From Vulcanisaeta distributa JCM 11216 (GTDB lineage: Archaea; Thermoproteota; Thermoprotei; Thermoproteales; Thermocladiaceae): 64,000 nt of DNA. Within the stretch, counting starts at the first letter, position 1. The number at the start of each line of letters is the position of its first letter. This document shows positions 50,326 through 60,370 of the stretch, one piece after another. The stretch covers positions 1 to 64,000 of the forward strand of contig NZ_BBBI01000002.1 of assembly GCF_001315985.1 (NCBI RefSeq), given 5' to 3'. Both the position numbers and the translations under genes were made by a program. Under the pieces are notes generated by a model. That model saw nothing but the letters and a program-made list of their open reading frames with translations. It was not told where the DNA came from and did not search any database.

Positions 50326-51446
50326 GCTTCAATGATGAGGATGTGAATAAACTCTTGAGTGCCATTGTAAGGAGTAGTACGGCTCTTAGGGTGATTGAAG
50401 CTCTCGGTAGGGTTAAACTCGTTAGGGGGGGCGGGGGGGAAGGTTATAGAAGCGTCGTTAGGCTTAGCTGCGAAAGCAATTACTGCAAATTCGTTGAAAG
50501 CGATTGCCCAGCTTACACGTTAGCTTCGGTGTACGTTCTTGGCTTATTTAGGGACTTATTTAGGATATCAGCTAATTTAAGGCCCATGTACTTACTGAGT
50601 GCTGAGGCTCATGGTGTGATACTAGATAGATTAGCCTATACTATACCCTATGGAGTGTATGAGAACTTAATGTACATCCCCCCCAATATTGATACGCCTG
50701 AGAATAGATTCATGAAATTCATACTGAATTCAGTGGTTAGGTGCGGTGAACGGGGGATTAGGGTTCCGCGGTGGTTAATTAATGAGGTTAATTGGGCGTT
50801 AAGGTTCACGTGGTTGAGTAAGGTTACTGATGTTGAGGAGGTTGATTTAAGGGAATTGATTGCGAGAAAGCCTCATTTAAATCCGCCTTATGATGTATTA
50901 TTGGAGCTTGGCGGTGTTTTGAGACGTGAAACCGCTGGAGTTGAATATATTTATAGGCTCCTTGAGATATACGTACTAGGCATTATCGTCGATTCATTAG
51001 GTGAGGGTTATGATATCGAAATGAGCATTAGAGGTGGTGGTTTAGAAATAAACCTTAGCAATGGCGTTAAAGTCTATTATCAAGTAGGTCTTGGTGAATT
51101 GTGTGAATTAAAGGAGTATGAGTGCTGGGTCCCTGACATCGTGGTTATTAAAGATAATTTAATATTTGTGGTTGAAATCAAGGCCACGGGCTATGTGGAT
51201 TACCTAAAAGATGGTGCCTTACAAGTGCTTAACTACGCTAGACAGCTTCAGGATTGTCTCAATTACGTGAATGTGAAGCCAATCCTGGTGTATTATGGCG
51301 TTAAAGACGAAGATGTGAATAAGTTGATTTCGGAATGCTTCAGGGACAAAGTTGAGTCAATAAGCCTAAAACTGGATAATCATGAATCTAAATTACTAGG
51401 ATTATTTCATGTTCTGTTCAGGACCTATTTTCGTAAATTTCAATGA
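50322..51446 (+). CDS. McrC-like PD-(D/E)XK nuclease subunit (DUF2357 type)
   Basis: 374 residues. PENRFMKFILNSVV near residue 127 is the hallmark of DUF2357/McrC-type proteins. The nuclease core is VPDIVVI, then FVVEIKATGYVD near residue 290, giving the D...ExK catalytic set. The C-terminus is helical. Overlap with the AAA+ gene shows they are made together. The pair is likely a DNA- or phage-directed defence complex. Two adjacent G7 tracts near 50424 make a stretch of four Gly, probably inflated. Confidence 0.82.
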   Translation: MSFNDEDVNKLLSAIVRSSTALRVIEALGRVKLVRGGGGEGYRSVVRLSCESNYCKFVESDCPAYTLASVYVLGLFRDLFRISANLRPMYLLSAEAHGVILDRLAYTIPYGVYENLMYIPPNIDTPENRFMKFILNSVVRCGERGIRVPRWLINEVNWALRFTWLSKVTDVEEVDLRELIARKPHLNPPYDVLLELGGVLRRETAGVEYIYRLLEIYVLGIIVDSLGEGYDIEMSIRGGGLEINLSNGVKVYYQVGLGELCELKEYECWVPDIVVIKDNLIFVVEIKATGYVDYLKDGALQVLNYARQLQDCLNYVNVKPILVYYGVKDEDVNKLISECFRDKVESISLKLDNHESKLLGLFHVLFRTYFRKFQ

Positions 51447-51522
51447 AGTGATGATTAATCATGAATCAATCAGTTAATGAGCGGTGAGACAGATTTAAAT
51501 ACGAAACTGGCACCGCCAGATT

Positions 51523-51744
51523 TTGAAGCGAGACCACGGATTAATTCCCTATTCCGCAAATGTTACTGTGTTAATAGGCGGTATATCACTGAGCCAGGCC
51601 GCACAGCTCATGCTGTCACCACCAACGAGCTTCGTAGTCACTTGGCAATCAACATACCAAACGCCACTTGGCACGAGAACAATAACATGCACAGCGACGA
51701 CGTACATACCAACGAATCAAACAACACAGGCATGCACAGGCTAG
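51523..51744 (+). pseudogene. Fragment of a Thr-rich exported protein
   Basis: A 73-residue frame (TTG start) that reads like the middle of a surface or secreted protein (VTVLIGGISLSQAAQLML, then Thr-rich with two Cys). It has no signal peptide. A TATA-like GATTTAAATAC lies about 30 bases upstream, so it might still be transcribed. ATGATTAATCAT at 51451-51462 is a perfect 12-bp palindrome just after the nuclease gene. 51745-51929 shows nothing else. Confidence 0.3.
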
Positions 51745-51929
51745 ATAGGAAATGAAGCTTAAAGTCTATTGGAAGCGCATGTTGTTGGCGCACGGGTTAA
51801 GAGCTAAGTAGTGGTGCCTTGGTGTTCTAATGCTTGTTTGTTAGATGTAGTGGTGCTCTTGGTTTTGTGTCAGTCGTTGGCGAAGTAATCACCGGTCATT
51901 AAAGGGTGCGTTCATCACGGGCTAATTAA

Positions 51930-53090
51930 TTACTCGCTGGGTGGTCCTCCGCGTAGTCTTCCTCTCCTCTTTATGTCCCTTGTTCTGTTTATTTCCCTTT
52001 CGATTCTCTTGATCAAGGTCTCAAAGGCGTACCTAACGGCGTTGACTGGGTCCCAATCAACCTCGTTGACCGTGTACGTGTTTGCGTTGTCCTTGAGCAT
52101 TATGTGGACGGAGTACTTGCTTCTCTTCTCCTCGCCTCCCCTCTCGTACTTCTTAATGTTTATTTTCATGTCGATTACGTTAGTCATCCTATTGATCTTG
52201 GCGATGTAGTTCGAAATAACCTTCTCAACTAGTGGCTTAGCGTCCTCGTCAATCTCGGTGAGCTTTGCCTCAACGGGTATCTCCTCGTATGGTTTAAGTA
52301 CGGCCCTTATCACGTCGTAGCTCGACACGACGCCCACCACGGATTCTCCCGAAACCACGGGCATTCCTGAAATGCCCTTGTCAAGCATTAAATTGACCGT
52401 TGTGTAAACATCATCGGCTTCATTAACGGTTATTACCGGAGTAGTCGCTATTGCCTTTACGGGGGGGCCGCGAGTACGTCGTCCTCGGTACCAACAACGT
52501 CACCCCTCCTGCTACGCCGTGGTATTGATGCATAGTATAATCGCTCAACTATGTCTCGCATTGAAACAATGCCGTAAAGCTTACCTGAATCAAGCACTGG
52601 TAGGCGTGTTATTCCATGCCTAATCATGAGCCACTTAGCCCTTGCCACGGCCTCGTCGGCGTCAATCGTGATTGCCGGCTTAGACATCACCGATGAAACC
52701 GACGTGCGGGGGTAACATCTTATTATTAAGTAGGTACCTCATTATCTTCTCCCTTGTCAGTATACCGACAAGGCTCATGCCTGGGTCAACCACGGGTATC
52801 GCCCTAACCCTCAGGGTTAGTATCTTAGTCATTGCCTTAACGAGGTCTGAGTCCTGGCTTATTGAGTATGGTGGTGACATGGCGCTTGAGACCTTTGATC
52901 TAAGGCTGATCCTTCTCTCAAGCAAATCCCTGTAGCTTAGTACGCCCACTAATTTGCCATTCTCGTTAATGACTGGGACAACCCAAGCCTTATAATCCCT
53001 CATGTCCGAAATTATCTTGGAAATAATGTCCTTGGGCTTTGCAATAACTACTACGTTATCCATGAGTTCACTGACCAGTGGTGTACTCAT
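51930..53090 (-). CDS. Four-CBS-domain protein with HPF-like C-terminal domain (frameshifted)
   Basis: Joined, about 387 residues: CBS 1-2 (ELMDNVVVIAKPKD, VVDPGMSLVGILT), CBS 3-4 (GITRLPVLDSGKLYGIVS, GISGMPVVSGESVVGVVS), then about 100 residues. That last part reads MTNVIDMKINIKKYE, YSVHIMLKDNANTYTVNEVDWDPVNAVRYAFETLIKRIERE, like ribosome hibernation factors of the HPF/RaiA fold. Breaks lie near 52683 (before VMSKPAIT) and 52464 (C7 where five gives LAAPVKAIA). CBS domains would sense adenine nucleotides. A TATA-like ATTATTAAAGG lies above the ATG. I recall a CBS-containing hibernation factor described from Pyrobaculum (Dri) and this could be its relative. Confidence 0.8.
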
Positions 53091-53166
53091 TAGGAATTTG
53101 ATTTGTAAGGCCCTTTAATAATTTAATTGGGTTATAGTTTTATAGGAGGCGCTGAGTTGCGGCGTG

Positions 53167-53630
53167 ATGGATTGCCAACAAGCCGTTAACAACGTAATAC
53201 CCGTAATTCACAACCCAGCCAGTGTGCAGAAATTACTGGATGCGGTAAAGGTCTCACTTGGCTTCGGCTTGAAGACCATAGTGGTCACCAAGGCCGTGGG
53301 TACAGCAGCCCAGCAGGGCGTGCCTGAGGCCTTTAGGCTTGTGCTCAGGTCTGGGGGGGCCACATTGATTGTACTGCCTGACATTAAGGATGCCGTTGAG
53401 CTTCTTCACCCAGACTCTGTATACTTCTTGAGCACTAGGGGGGGTGATTCCATGGGGGGGATGAGGTTAGGGGGGGTAGGGTTTTGGTTGTGATACAGGC
53501 GTCTGACCAGCCATTTATGCAGAGTGAGTTGAGTTTGGGTCGGCAGGTTAAGGTTGTTGGCCGTGACGTGGGTAGTACGGCACTACTAACACTGGCGCTT
53601 AATAAATTGCTTGGGCAGTGTGTTGAATGA
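53167..53630 (+). CDS. COG4080-like protein (SPOUT-type, often called RecB-family nuclease)
   Basis: About 154 residues: VIPVIHNPASVQKLLDA, LKTIVVTKAVGTAAQQGVPEAF, LIVLPDIKDAVELL, and a C-terminal GRDVGSTALLTLALNKLL. It matches the archaeal COG4080 family, annotated as either SpoU-like methylase or nuclease; the activity is unsettled. A G7 near 53470 should be five to give LGGRVLVVIQAS. Three other tracts add Gly. The 3' end overlaps the open frame of nuoA. Confidence 0.78.
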
Positions 53631-53674
53631 GGTTATTACTTAAAAATGCCTCATTACTAGTTCTTTCGGTCACG

Positions 53675-54070
53675 ATGTCAGCCTTCATTGATGCATTGGC
53701 GATACTGATAGTGCTCGTGGTGATAGCCCTAATAGCCGATGCTTCAATAATATATATAGCGAGGAGAATCGCCGCAAGGAACCCAAACGCATCTAAGCTC
53801 CAGAGGTATGAGGCTGGTAACCCACCGGTTGGTGAGGCTAGGTATGTCTTCCCCATACAGTACGTAGGTTTTCTACTCATGTTTCTCGGTATGGAGCCTA
53901 TCATTGTCATATTACTAATCCTATCATCAATCGCCATCAAGGCACTACCAATGACCTATATAATACTGGCTGTGCTTGTAATAACCCTACCAAGTATCTA
54001 TGTTGGTTATAAATACGCACTAAAAATAGCGTATCCCAAAGAATTTATAAGAAGGCCAAGCGGTAGGTGA
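53675..54070 (+). CDS. nuoA: NADH dehydrogenase-like complex I subunit A
   Basis: The three-helix membrane subunit at the quinone cavity, about 131 residues. KLQRYEAGNPPVGEARYVFPIQYVGFLLMFLGMEP is the family signature (YExG, RxxxxFxxxAxxFxxFDxE equivalent). ATG at 53675 is chosen because a TATA-like CTTAAAAATG lies about 30 bases upstream. The longer frame starts at 53627. No break or poly-G tract. Confidence 0.9.
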   Translation: MSAFIDALAILIVLVVIALIADASIIYIARRIAARNPNASKLQRYEAGNPPVGEARYVFPIQYVGFLLMFLGMEPIIVILLILSSIAIKALPMTYIILAVLVITLPSIYVGYKYALKIAYPKEFIRRPSGR

Positions 54071-54075
54071 CGCGA

Positions 54076-55332
54076 ATGTCGCTTGACAAATATTTAGAAC
54101 CCTACAAGAAGTGGGGGGGCACGAAGTACTCCCTATGGCCTGTCCACCTCGTAACGGCATGCTGCGGCGTTGAGATGGCGCATACCTGGAACCCAACCTA
54201 CGATGCGGAGAGGCTTGGTTCATTACCATGGCATGCACCAAGGCAGACAAACCTAATCCTTGTTGAGGGTACAATAACCTTCAAGATGGCCAGGGTCCTC
54301 AGGTATGTTTGGGAGCAAATGAGTGATCCAAAGTACGTAATTGCCATGGGCTCCTGCGCCGCCGAGGGCGGCATATTCTGGAATAGCTACCACGCGGTCC
54401 CCCCCGTTAATAAAATAATACCAATTGACGCATACGCCATCGGTTGCCCACCAACGCCAGAGGCCGTTATCCAAATGATTAAGATCGTCCAGAGGAAGAT
54501 AGAGACGGGCGAGGCCAAGGCCAATGTTAAGCCAAAGACGATTGACTTAACGAAAATATTCACACCATCACCAACTAAACAACCCGCACCAAACCCACCG
54601 CACAGGATAACCCCCCCCAACCCACACATACCCATTTGCCAGGAAAAGAAGGTTGAGTGGCCCTTCGGTTATGAATTAATAAACAACCAATTAATGCCCA
54701 CACTCAAGGAATCGGCCAAGAAAATCGTTGTAACTGACATTAATAGAATATGCATTGATACGGAACCCAATAAGTTAAGGGATGCCGCATCATCGCTGTC
54801 AAAGCTTGGCTTTGACCATGTTAAGTCGGTTAACGTTATTGATGCACCCCACGAGAACAAGTTCTATATTGAGTACTGGATATCGAGTTACGGCAAGAAG
54901 GAGTTAATGCCAGTGCTCATTTCATTAACAACTGAGATACCCAGGGACAACCCCAGGGTGCCAAGCCTAATCGACATTTGGCCAAGCGCTGACTACATGG
55001 AGCGTGAGATGTATGACTTCTTCGGCGTTTGGTTCGAGGGTAACCCATGGATGGGAAAGAACTTCCTACTTGACCCAGACACCCCCCCTGTTAAGTTCCC
55101 GCTTAGGAAGGACGTACCAATAGTTAGGGAGTTCTACATAGTCGATAGGGAATTCCCTGGACTACCAGTGGCGCCACCACAGCCGAAACCGACTGCAGCA
55201 CCGCAGAAGCCAGCCCAACCAAAACCTGCACAGCAGGCTCCACAACCAAAGCCCACAGAGGCTACACCGCAGTCAAAGCCAGCTCAGGAAAAGCCAGGTG
55301 AGGGTAAGCAGGAGGTGGGTAGCACCGGGTGA
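54076..55332 (+). CDS. nuoB: Fused complex I subunits B and C
   Basis: 418 residues in one frame. Residues about 1-150 are NuoB, with cluster N2 ligands in VTACCGVEM, MGSCAAEGG and AIGCPPTPE. After a Pro-rich linker comes NuoC (IEYWISSYG, TEIPRDNPRVPSLIDIWPSADYMEREMYDFFGV). The C-terminal 60 residues are Pro/Lys/Gln-rich repeats. B-C fusion is unusual; B and C are usually separate, or C is fused to D. C8 near 54611 lies in the linker. GGTGA precedes ATG 54076. Tracts near 54111, 54399 and 55082 add residues. Confidence 0.88.
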   Translation: MSLDKYLEPYKKWGGTKYSLWPVHLVTACCGVEMAHTWNPTYDAERLGSLPWHAPRQTNLILVEGTITFKMARVLRYVWEQMSDPKYVIAMGSCAAEGGIFWNSYHAVPPVNKIIPIDAYAIGCPPTPEAVIQMIKIVQRKIETGEAKANVKPKTIDLTKIFTPSPTKQPAPNPPHRITPPNPHIPICQEKKVEWPFGYELINNQLMPTLKESAKKIVVTDINRICIDTEPNKLRDAASSLSKLGFDHVKSVNVIDAPHENKFYIEYWISSYGKKELMPVLISLTTEIPRDNPRVPSLIDIWPSADYMEREMYDFFGVWFEGNPWMGKNFLLDPDTPPVKFPLRKDVPIVREFYIVDREFPGLPVAPPQPKPTAAPQKPAQPKPAQQAPQPKPTEATPQSKPAQEKPGEGKQEVGSTG

Positions 55333-56608
55333 TGGGCATGGGTAGTAATGAGAGGTATGCGGAACTGCCCGTTAGGATGGAGGTGCCTGAGGAATTCGTT
55401 AAGAACTTCGTACCAATACCAAAGGAGTACGTTGAGGAGGCCTACAGGAGCGAGGAGTACCTGGTCTTCATAGGCCCTCAGCACCCAGGGAGTGGCCACA
55501 TGAGGATAATACTCAGGCTTAAGGGTGACTACATCGTTGATGCAATACCAGACCCAGGCTATGTCCATAGGGGCGTGGAGAAGCTTGCCGAGACCAGGCT
55601 CTACATACACATATTACCGCTCATCGAGAGACCCACGATTCAGGACTCGGCAAACTTCGACCTTGGCTACTCACGCGCAGTGGAGAAGCTGGCTGACCTA
55701 GACGTGCCCAAGAGGGCCCAGTACATTAGGGTTATACTGGCCGAATTAAGTAGGATAGCCACGCACCTATACGATACTGGAATCCTCGCCGTATTCATCG
55801 GCCACAGCACTGGCTACATGTGGGCCTTCGGACTTAGGGACGTGATCAATGAAGCGTTCATCAGAATAACTGGCACGAGAACCACCCTGAGCTACACAGT
55901 GCCAGGTGGTGTTAGGTGGGATGTTAAGCCCGATGTCCTCAACTTCGTAAATGAGTTAACGAATTACCTGGAGAGGAAGATGAAGGATATGGAGTCAATA
56001 TTCGTTAAGAACCCGGTGACGATACATAGGCTTAAGGAGGTTGGTGTACTAACGAAGGAGGAGGCGATAAAGTACGGTCTAGTCGGCCCATTCCTTAGGG
56101 CATCAGGTGTTGAGTATGATGTTAGGAAGGTCGAGCCGTACGAGGCATATAGTGAGTTTGAGTGGGACATACCAGTGGCTGATGAGGGTGACTCATACTC
56201 TAGGTTCCTGGTTAGGGTCGAGGAGATTAGGCAGAGCATTAAGATAATTAGGCAAGCTGTTAAGAACATACCAGACACACCAATACTAAGCGAGAAGATA
56301 TTATCAAGAATACCGCCGAAGGATAGACCACAGGCAGCGAAGGACATTAGGACATTCCTAACAAAGACTCATGTTGGATTAACGCCAGGTGCTGGCGAGG
56401 CAACAACATTGACGGAGGCTCAAGAGGACTCCTGCTATTTACATTAGTATCTGACGGGCATAGCAACGTGCCGTATAGATTAAGGATGGTCACGCCATCA
56501 TGGCTACTACTCAGGGGATTCATGGAGGCGCTAAAGGGTTATAGGCTAGCGGACGTACCGGCCATATACGGAAGCTTCGGCTACTTCCCACCGGAGGCTG
56601 ACCGATGA
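55332..56608 (+). CDS. nuoD: Complex I subunit D (one frameshift)
   Basis: The 49-kDa quinone-site subunit, about 425 residues. [30 protein letters not shown], then [10 protein letters not shown] and [18 protein letters not shown] are present. A C is missing near 56420 ([16 protein letters not shown] expected), after which it runs to [10 protein letters not shown] at 56608, the normal C-terminus. It overlaps the B-C gene. No other complex I gene follows; the next genes are unrelated, so H, I, J-N must be elsewhere. Confidence 0.92.
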
Positions 56609-56765
56609 TTATGAAATTAAGTCACAGGGAAATCAAAGTCCCTTTATTTAGGTACTTACTTTTGATGGGTTTTACAAGTCAGTTTCATTGGCATAGATAG
56701 TATTAATGCTGCAATAACGAAATGTAACTTTATTAGGTATTTTAACGATGTATTGGTGATGTAGT

Positions 56766-57239
56766 ATGGAGGAGTTGATTAAGGTCGCTAGGGAGCGCGG
56801 TATCGATGTTGAGGACTTAATAATAAGTGCGTTGTCAAAGATTGATCCTCAGGAAGGGTTGAGGATAAGGATGGAACTCGCCAAGAGATACCTAGACGAG
56901 GTGGATGAGTACTTAAGAAAGGGTGATGCTGTTCAAGCCAGTGAAAAGGCCTATAAGGCTGCCGAGGAGTGCGTTAAGGCGTTGGCCGAGAAACTAAACA
57001 TACCTGAGTATCAGCAGGCTATAAGGGAGGGTAGGTGGTATACTTACTTATTAACGAGGGCTGCTGGCACGCTTTCCACGAGATTGGGTGATTGGGTATC
57101 TAACGGGTGGAGCAGTGCCTACGTGCTGCATGTATGGGGGGGTTTTCATGAGGCTAAGTTGGGTGTGAATGATTTAATGCCATACATTGATAAGGTTAGG
57201 ACATTAGTTAGAGAGACTGAAAACGTATTGAGTCGGTAA
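56766..57239 (+). CDS. PaREP1-family protein (intact)
   Basis: 157 residues, the same family as 34684: RGIDVEDLIISAL, then QASEKAYKAAEECVKALAEKL and VLHVWGGFHEAKLG. Helical, HEPN-like, function unknown. A TATA-like GTATTTTAACG lies about 27 bases above the ATG. A G7 tract near 57135 gives WGGF for WGF. Confidence 0.82.
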   Translation: MEELIKVARERGIDVEDLIISALSKIDPQEGLRIRMELAKRYLDEVDEYLRKGDAVQASEKAYKAAEECVKALAEKLNIPEYQQAIREGRWYTYLLTRAAGTLSTRLGDWVSNGWSSAYVLHVWGGFHEAKLGVNDLMPYIDKVRTLVRETENVLSR

Positions 57240-57311
57240 GAGCTCGGGGGGGTGTAATTGCAGACCTTGCTCATTAGTGCTTTATATACCTACCTGTAAT
57301 CATACTTTGAT

Positions 57312-58512
57312 ATGTTACCTAGTGATTATGGGCCTGGGGATATTGAGTTTTGGATTGAACCTCCATTATTACTTTCTATACAATCTGATGTTAAGGAAAT
57401 GCTTAATGAGGGTGTTGATTCGCAGGTACTTGCCCTGGTCCGCGGGTTGAGGAAGGTAATTGAGGATAGGGGTTTGACTAGGAGCATTAGTTCATCAGCA
57501 AGGGCCTTCAATGCCTATGCAATAGATTCGAGTTACCCAACACCACCTCTTGAGCTTATTGGCGGTGTTATGACAGTGCTCTCCTATGGCTATGTTGGCT
57601 ACCTCAATGGCTCATACGATAGGTACATGACCGGTGAGGTTGTTTTTGAGGATGTTGGTGAGTTTGAGAGGGTAATTACGAGGAGGGCTCAGGTTAGGGA
57701 GAGGGAGTTGGCGATTAGGCTTCTTCGTGATAAGGCCAGGGGGTAGGAAGGGTGTTGACTTGGTAATACTTGATGGTGAAATACCGGTACACCCGCTGCC
57801 GTATAACCTACCTGTTGAGGGTGGTGTGCTTGCTCGTGTTACGAACGTTATTGGTGACCTACTGGAATTGGCTATGAAGACCAAGACGCCGATTATTGGT
57901 GTTGTTAAGAGGGTTAGGTCCAGGTTCCTATCGGTATTAACTAATGAGTGCCTGCCAATGAATGATAAACTTATTGCGAGCCTAGTCCTGAATAACGGTG
58001 AGTACATGGTACTTGGGAAGTACGATAATATATTGCCCCCCCAGTGGGTTCGGATAAATTACAGCGATTGCGAATTGAGAAAAAGGTGCAGGAGTGGGAA
58101 GTGCGACGACATTAAGGATCTAATGAGTAGAAGACTTAACGAGGGCTTGATAAACCTTGAGAGGGTATTTAGTGGGTCTACCCACCCTGGCTTGAAAATG
58201 CTTCGTGACATATACGTGGTGTTTTATAAGCCACGTAATGGCGCACCTGCGGTTAAGCTCGAAATCTTCAACCCAAGTGATGGTGTGAGTATTGAGGATT
58301 TGGTGGCGTATCTCGAGGCTCAAACAACCGATACTGGTTACCCCTTCCTGCTTGATAGGGTTGATGAGTATGTTAGGCTCGATCCTAGGATACTGGATTA
58401 TGTGAGGAGCCTGCTAATTAAGGATTCAAAGGATTTGAACCCAGCCCTGTTAACCATGCTCCAATTGACAAATCCACAGAAGGCCTACTTAGTGAGGAGG
58501 CTAGAGGCGTGA
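57312..58512 (+). CDS. nurA: NurA nuclease (one frameshift)
   Basis: The 5'-3' nuclease that works with the HerA helicase in end resection, about 400 residues. AIDSSYPTPPLELIGGVMTVLSYG holds the first metal Asp, LVILDGEIPVHPLP the second. FLLDRVDEYVRLD lies near the C-terminus. A G5 near 57740 should be four (ARGRKGVDLVIL). HerA, Mre11 and Rad50 are not adjacent, unlike many archaea. A C7 tract near 58038 adds a Pro. Confidence 0.87.
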
Positions 58513-58570
58513 CTTCCAGTTTGTTTTGGCGGGCTATCTTTAATAACCGGGAAGTAAGGTTCCTATAGTA

Positions 58571-58996
58571 ATGAGGATTGGGATTAGGATGATGATGTTA
58601 ATAATCAAGGTTTCTGTATTCCTGCCATTGGCGATAGCCGCCGTTGTGAGCATTAGGTTTGTCACGCCCATTTTCGCGCCCATCATAATACTTGCCTTAC
58701 TCGTGCTCATAATTTACCTCAATGGCGTATTAAATAGGAAGCTTTCGCGTATGTGGGGGGGATTGCAGTTATTAAGTATTGATAATTATGCAATTTATGA
58801 GAGGGGGGGAATTTATGTAAAGCCAATGGATATATTTTACTCATGGGATGAATTAAACGGTGTACGTGATGATCAATTACTCATAACATTCGTATTTAAT
58901 GATGGTACCGAAATATCATTATCGAGAAGTATTATCGAGAAATTGCATGGTTGTCCCTGCCTTCGTGGAGTTAAACAGCAGGTAGTGGGTAAATAA
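58571..58996 (+). CDS. Small membrane protein, unknown
   Basis: 141 residues: two membrane helices (residues about 8-55), then a soluble beta-rich domain (NYAIYERGGIYVKPMDIFYSWDELNGV) with a PH-like look and two Cys near the end. G7 tracts near 58756 and 58803 add Gly. Not recognised. Confidence 0.6.
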   Translation: MRIGIRMMMLIIKVSVFLPLAIAAVVSIRFVTPIFAPIIILALLVLIIYLNGVLNRKLSRMWGGLQLLSIDNYAIYERGGIYVKPMDIFYSWDELNGVRDDQLLITFVFNDGTEISLSRSIIEKLHGCPCLRGVKQQVVGK

Positions 58997-59037
58997 TAAA
59001 TAGTGCCATTTTAGTATTAGGGAGCGGTGATTCCTCA

Positions 59038-60370
59038 TTGCGGCGGGTAATAATACTGGGCGCGGGCGGTCGAGACCTGCACGTATTTAACATGTACTTC
59101 AGGCATAACCCTGAGTATAAGGTTGTGGCTGTAGCCCAGGTTCAAATACCGGGTATTGGCGGTAAGCGTTACATAAAGGGTGCTGGAGATCTCTATCAAC
59201 CAGGTGGTATACCACTCATTGGCCTTAAGGATCTTGAGGACCTCGGCCGCTTAATAAGGGATTTAGGCGCCGATGAGGTCATCCTAGCTACAGTGACCTG
59301 CTCTATAATGATGTGGGTAGGATAATAAGCATTGTGATGGCTAACGGTGCAAGCTTCAGTATTCTTGGTCCTAGGGACACCATGATAAAGTCCTCAAAGC
59401 CCATGATAGGTGTAGTGGCCACTAGGACTGGTGCCGGCAAGTCAACGGTGTCGCATGAGGTAACTCTCGAACTTGTTAAGAGGGGTTTGAAGGTCGCTGC
59501 GATTAGGCATCCAATGATTTACATGAACCCAGATGACATGATGGTGCAGATATTCAAGACAAGGCAGGACTTGATGAAGATCACGTTCGAGGAGAGGGAG
59601 GAGTACGAGCACTACATAGACATTGGCGTGCCAGTACTTGCCGGTGTTGATTATGAGATGATTCTCAATGAGGCCGAGTCCATGGCGGACGTACTACTAT
59701 GGGACGGCGGGAACAACGACTTCCCATTCTACTACACGGACTACCTGATAACGGTTACTGACGCCAGGAGGCCAGGGCATGAGGTTGGGAGCTTCCCAGG
59801 CGAGGTGAATACTAGGCTCGCCGATGCTGTAATTGTGACTAAGGTCTCGGACTCAACCCCCCCGAGAATGTAAGGACCATAATCAATAATATAAAGGCTG
59901 TTAACCCAAGGGCGTCAATAACGCAGGCAGATCTCGAGGTATACCTAGAGGATCCAAATGCTGTGGCTGGTAAAAGGGTGGTGATAATCGAGGATGCACC
60001 GACGGTAACGCATGGCGGCTTACCATACGCGGCGGGTACATAGCCGCTAAGAAGTACAATGCCGAGATAGTGGATCCGAAGCCGTATGCCGTGGGCATAA
60101 TAAAGGAGACCTACGCGAAGTACACGCACATGGGGGGGCCCGTACTACCAAGCCTAGGCTACACGCCAGAGCAGATTAGGGATTTGGAGGAGACAATAAG
60201 GAGGATACCCGCTGACGTAGTTATCATGGGTACGCCAGCCCCGCATCGAGGATGTGGTTAAGATCGATAAGCCCATCGTTAGGGCCAGGTGGAGACTTAA
60301 GGTTCTTGAGGGGGGGCCAACGGTAAGTCAATTAATCGATGAATTCCTTGAACGTGTAAGGCTTAAGTAG
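59038..60370 (+). CDS. cpgS: Cyclic 2,3-diphosphoglycerate synthetase (four fr­ameshifts)
   Basis: COG2403-type P-loop enzyme, about 444 residues, that cyclises 2,3-diphosphoglycerate with ATP; the product is a thermoprotectant in some archaea. VIILGAGGRDLHVFN opens it, VVATRTGAGKSTVSH is the P-loop, and DVLLWDGGNNDFPFY and DARRPGHEVGSFPGE follow. Breaks: a T lost near 59290 (YSDLLYNDVGRI), C7 for five near 59862 (STPENVRTII), a G lost near 60031 (AAGYIAAKKY), and an extra C near 60240 (TPARIEDVVK). TTG at 59038 follows a GGTGAT site. Confidence 0.85.
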
